Shown here piece by piece: positions 61,380-64,000 of a DNA stretch of 64,000 bases (the stretch's first letter is position 1; every line of letters begins with the position of its first letter). The translations under genes and the position numbers were made by a program. Where the stretch lies: positions 124,001-188,000 of the forward strand of contig NZ_JAVKPH010000006.1 in the NCBI RefSeq assembly GCF_031432425.1, written 5' to 3'. The notes beneath the pieces were generated by a model. That model did no database searches. It was not told the DNA's origin and saw only the letters and a list, made by a program, of their open reading frames with translations. Source of the DNA: Ruixingdingia sedimenti (GTDB lineage: Bacteria; Pseudomonadota; Alphaproteobacteria; Rhodobacterales; Rhodobacteraceae).

Positions 61380-61681
61380 TGTCGGCCCTCTGCGAACCAT
61401 TTCGCCAGCGCGCGGATCTGGGCCTCGTCATAGCCTTTCATCAGCCGGGGCATCACCGTCGCCGCCGGGTCCTGCCCGTCGCGGAAGGCGAACATGCGGG
61501 TGGCAAGGTGTTCCTCTGCCCGCCCGGCGATGGCGGGGATGGCGCCGGGCGAATGCCCGTCCGGCCCGTGGCAGGCGGCGCAGGGGCCGGCCAGCACCGC
61601 CACATCGGCGGGCGTCAACGCCTGCGCGGCGGCGGCTGGCAGGGCCAGCGCGGCCAGGCATGACAGGCTGCGAAAGGTCAT
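61376..61681 (-). CDS. Mono-haem cytochrome c (FccA/SoxE-like)
   Basis: A 101-aa protein with a signal peptide (1-21, cut after AQA) and a single CAACH haem motif; the distal Met is probably in ATVMPRLMKGYDEAQIRALAKW. Small class I cytochrome of the kind paired with FCSD flavoproteins. First gene of the sulfur operon with GGAGGATCCG before the ATG. Confidence 0.9.
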   Translation of the reverse strand: MTFRSLSCLAALALPAAAAQALTPADVAVLAGPCAACHGPDGHSPGAIPAIAGRAEEHLATRMFAFRDGQDPAATVMPRLMKGYDEAQIRALAKWFAEGRQ

Positions 61682-61790
61682 CGGATCCTCCGGTTGGCGA
61701 TGGGGGCGGGCCGGTCGGCCGAATATCGGCACATCATCGGCACCCGGGCAATCGTGGCGTGCGGCAACATATCGTCTGCATAGGCATGGT

Positions 61791-63668
61791 CTATGGTTCG
61801 GGGGCCATGCCGCGCCGGTCGCCCTGCCGGACGGTGCGGCCGAGCCGGTCGAGGCATTCCAGGATCTCGATCGCGATGGTCCGGCCGGTGCCGATCTCGT
61901 CGCGGAAATCGGCGGCCTTGAACTGCCCGCCGGGGATGCGCCGCGCGGCGGCCGCGGCCTTTTCCGCCGCCGCCTCCATCACATGGGGCAGGGTGAACCG
62001 TTCCGCCGTCAGCCGCACCAGCGCGCCGGTCGCGGCCTTGCGGTGCATCAGATCGCGCACCATCGCCAGCGGGATGCGCGTTTCCTCTGCCAGTTCGCGG
62101 GCCGAGGGGATGTGGAACCCGGAATGGTCGAGGATCGGATGGATGAGCCGCCAGTTGCGTTCGTCCTGCGGGTTCTGCGTCGGGTCATGATCCGCGCGGC
62201 GCAGTTGCGACCCCGAAAGGTCCAGCCCCCATCCCCGCGCCGACTGGCGGACAAGATCCTGGAAGGTCTCGAAGGGCAGGGCGCGGGCGGTCTCGGCATG
62301 CAGGCGGCGCAGATCCATCCCCGGCGCGGCGGGGGTTTCGGCATGGAACCGTTCCACCCGCGCGGCGGCCTTGCGGCCCAGCCTTTCCACCTGCTGCGCG
62401 GAAAAGGCGGTGGCCTTGATCCGCACCGCATCGGGGGGCAGCAGGGCCGCGGCCCGGTCGGCGGCCAGGTTGTGCAGGGCGGCGAACCAACCCATCCCCA
62501 CGCCCCCCGGCAGGGTGTCGAGCAGCGCCGCCAGCCCCTCGGCCATGCCGCGCCCGTCCAGCGCCGCCAGCACCGCGGCCCGTTCCGCCCGCCGCCGGGG
62601 CGGAAAGGGGTTGACCACCGCGCCGCCGCCGATGGTGCGGGTGGAGGACTGGTCGCGCAGGATCAGCCGGTCGCCCGCCGCCGCCTGCACCGGGCGGGAA
62701 AGCCGCAGCTGCGCCAGCCCCTCCTGCCCCGGGGCCAGCGCTTCGCCCCGCCGCAGGGCGAGCCGGGCGGGAATGTCGGCCGCGCCGATATGCAGATGCA
62801 CCGGCGTCCAGTGTTTCAGCGCCCCGGCCTCCGACGGCAGGACGCGCAGGCGGATGTCGATCCGGTCGGTCGGGCGATGGGCGGCGGGCGCGACCAGCCA
62901 GTCGCCGCGCGCCACCGCCGCATGGTCGATGCCGGCAAGATTGATGGCGCAGCGTTCGCCCGCCTGCGCGCGGTCTGCCGCGCGGCCGTGGCGTTGCAGG
63001 CGGCGCACGCGGGCGGGGATGCCCGCGGGGCTGATGGTCAGCGTGTCGCCCGGCGCGATTGCCCCCGCGATCACCGTGCCGCGCACCACCGTGCCGCTGC
63101 CCTGCGCGACGAACACCCGGTCCACGACGAAACGCGCAAGGCCGCCCGCGCCCCCCGCCCGGCGTTCCGCCGCCGCGACCTCTGCCAGCCGGGCCGTCAG
63201 CCTGTCCATCCCCGCGCCGGTGACGGCCGATACCGTGACCATGCCGAACCCGCCGCAGCCCGCATCCGCCAGCAGCGCGCGCATCTCTGCCTGCACCTGC
63301 GCGATGCGGGCGGGGTCTGCCCGGTCGGCCTTGGTGATTACCACCGTGCCCCCCGCCACGCCCAGAAGCCCGACGATGGCCAGATGTTCCGCCGTCTGCG
63401 GCATCACCCCGTCGTCGGCGGCCACCACCAGCAGCACATGACCCACGGCATAGACGCCGCTCAGCATGTTGCGGATGAAGCGTTCGTGGCCCGGCACGTC
63501 GACGAAGCCGATGATCCCCCCGCCCGGCAGGTCCATATGCGCAAAGCCGAGGTCGATGGAAATCCCGCGCGCCTTTTCCTCGGGCAGGGCGTCGGTGTCG
63601 ATGCCGGTCAGCGCCCGCATCAGCGTGGTCTTGCCGTGGTCGATATGGCCCGCGGTGGCGACGATCAC
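61791..63668 (-). CDS. selB: Selenocysteine-specific elongation factor SelB
   Basis: Delivers Sec-tRNA(Sec) to UGA codons marked by a SECIS hairpin. The 625-aa GTPase has TAGHIDHGKTTLMRALTG (G1), DVPGHERFIRNML (G3) and ITKADRAD (G4), EF-Tu-like beta barrels and C-terminal winged-helix repeats that bind SECIS (SARELAEETRIPLAMVRDLMHRK region). GTG start overlaps the selA stop (GTGA), so selAB is an operon. Confidence 0.96.
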   Translation of the reverse strand: MIVATAGHIDHGKTTLMRALTGIDTDALPEEKARGISIDLGFAHMDLPGGGIIGFVDVPGHERFIRNMLSGVYAVGHVLLVVAADDGVMPQTAEHLAIVGLLGVAGGTVVITKADRADPARIAQVQAEMRALLADAGCGGFGMVTVSAVTGAGMDRLTARLAEVAAAERRAGGAGGLARFVVDRVFVAQGSGTVVRGTVIAGAIAPGDTLTISPAGIPARVRRLQRHGRAADRAQAGERCAINLAGIDHAAVARGDWLVAPAAHRPTDRIDIRLRVLPSEAGALKHWTPVHLHIGAADIPARLALRRGEALAPGQEGLAQLRLSRPVQAAAGDRLILRDQSSTRTIGGGAVVNPFPPRRRAERAAVLAALDGRGMAEGLAALLDTLPGGVGMGWFAALHNLAADRAAALLPPDAVRIKATAFSAQQVERLGRKAAARVERFHAETPAAPGMDLRRLHAETARALPFETFQDLVRQSARGWGLDLSGSQLRRADHDPTQNPQDERNWRLIHPILDHSGFHIPSARELAEETRIPLAMVRDLMHRKAATGALVRLTAERFTLPHVMEAAAEKAAAAARRIPGGQFKAADFRDEIGTGRTIAIEILECLDRLGRTVRQGDRRGMAPEP

Positions 63669-64000
63669 CGGCCCGCCCCCAGATGGCCAAGCTGCGCCAG
63701 AAACGGCCCCTCGTCCTCCAGACAGCGCAGGTCGAGGATGAAGGCCCCCTGATGGATGCGCCCGATCACCGGCAGCGGCAATTGCCGGAACATCCGCGCG
63801 ATGGCGCTGGCCGAGGGCCCGTCCGCGCGCGGGGTGATGGCAAGGCCGCGGCTGTCCAGCAGGTCCACCGGCTGCGCGCCGCTGCCGATCTGGCTGCGGC
63901 AGGGGATCACGGCGACCTCTGCCACCCCCGCCAGCGCCGCCGCGACCGCCGGGTGCAGCCGTTCGGCGCAGGCGGCGATCTCGGCCAGCGGGCGGGTCAG
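63665..64000 (-). CDS. selA: L-seryl-tRNA(Sec) selenium transferase SelA, C-terminal part (gene runs off the window)
   Basis: PLP enzyme converting Ser-tRNA(Sec) to Sec-tRNA(Sec). Only the last 111 codons are visible; the frame is open to the window edge. Segments VIPCRSQIGSGAQPVDLL and LPLPVIGRIHQGAFILDLRCLED match the SelA C-terminus. Its stop overlaps the selB start. Confidence 0.92.
   Translation of the reverse strand: MTRPLAEIAACAERLHPAVAAALAGVAEVAVIPCRSQIGSGAQPVDLLDSRGLAITPRADGPSASAIARMFRQLPLPVIGRIHQGAFILDLRCLEDEGPFLAQLGHLGAGR

Overview
The window is GC-rich chromosomal DNA of an alphaproteobacterium, almost certainly order Rhodobacterales (Rhodobacter/Paracoccus group). The evidence is gene content and order: hemD - Mic60/mitofilin-like - hemY, chpT, olsB-olsA, glyQ and glyS split by a small membrane-anchored gene, metZ behind a SAM-II riboswitch, hflK-hflC-DUF2065-degP, and a bacterial SoxYZ/flavocytochrome c operon. 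Most of the window is core metabolism with tightly packed, often ATGA- or GTGA-overlapping genes. No transposase, integrase, phage gene or CRISPR array was seen.

Layout. 1-4045: tsaD 5' end, divergent from hemD-mic60-hemY, then tRNA-Thr(CGT). 4046-4661: an AT-richer patch with one orphan ORF. 4662-7210: ornithine-lipid genes olsBA, a DUF3553 gene and chpT. 7415-13028: glycyl-tRNA synthetase operon and a secreted peptidoglycan-binding pseudoprotease. 13326-20579: trkH, folE2, two GST-like proteins, SAM-II/metZ, an NTF2-like protein and an alpha/beta hydrolase. 20899-27737: yciB (septation protein A), ftsY, an AlkB-type hydroxylase, xseA, purD and a 2Fe-2S ferredoxin. 27910-36394: lipoprotein, degP-hflCK, gor-rpiA, a drug/metabolite exporter and thiamine pyrophosphokinase. 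36483-43776: a large Ala/Pro/Glu-rich repeat protein, DUF2842, a flavodoxin-fold oxidoreductase, purA, secG and pyrG. 44136-49881: an iron cluster of imelysin, bfd, bfr, di-haem oxidoreductase, a second imelysin and DUF1513. 49878-55487: dipeptide/oligopeptide ABC transporter. 55816-64000: a thioredoxin-reductase-like flavoprotein, tRNA-Sec (selC), a six-gene sulfur oxidation operon (cytochrome c, two FCSD flavoproteins, a YeeE/YedE transporter, soxY, soxZ), selB and the 3' end of selA.

Regulation visible in the DNA. A SAM-II riboswitch followed by a terminator-like hairpin precedes metZ. A perfect 17-bp Irr-box-like palindrome precedes bacterioferritin. Two promoter regions of the iron cluster share a 14-bp motif with one mismatch plus TTTCCGA/TCGGAAA half-sites. 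A 12-bp stem lies between the peptide-binding protein gene and its permease genes.

The most unusual non-coding signal is a dispersed short repeat (core GGGATATTTAAGGACAGAAA with sequence subfamilies) found in 15 copies at eight intergenic loci, always next to a gene 3' end and in five loci as convergent inverted pairs. The most interesting gene set is the sulfur operon, which has SoxYZ carriers and two flavocytochrome c-type flavoproteins but none of soxXABCD, and which lies between selC and selAB.
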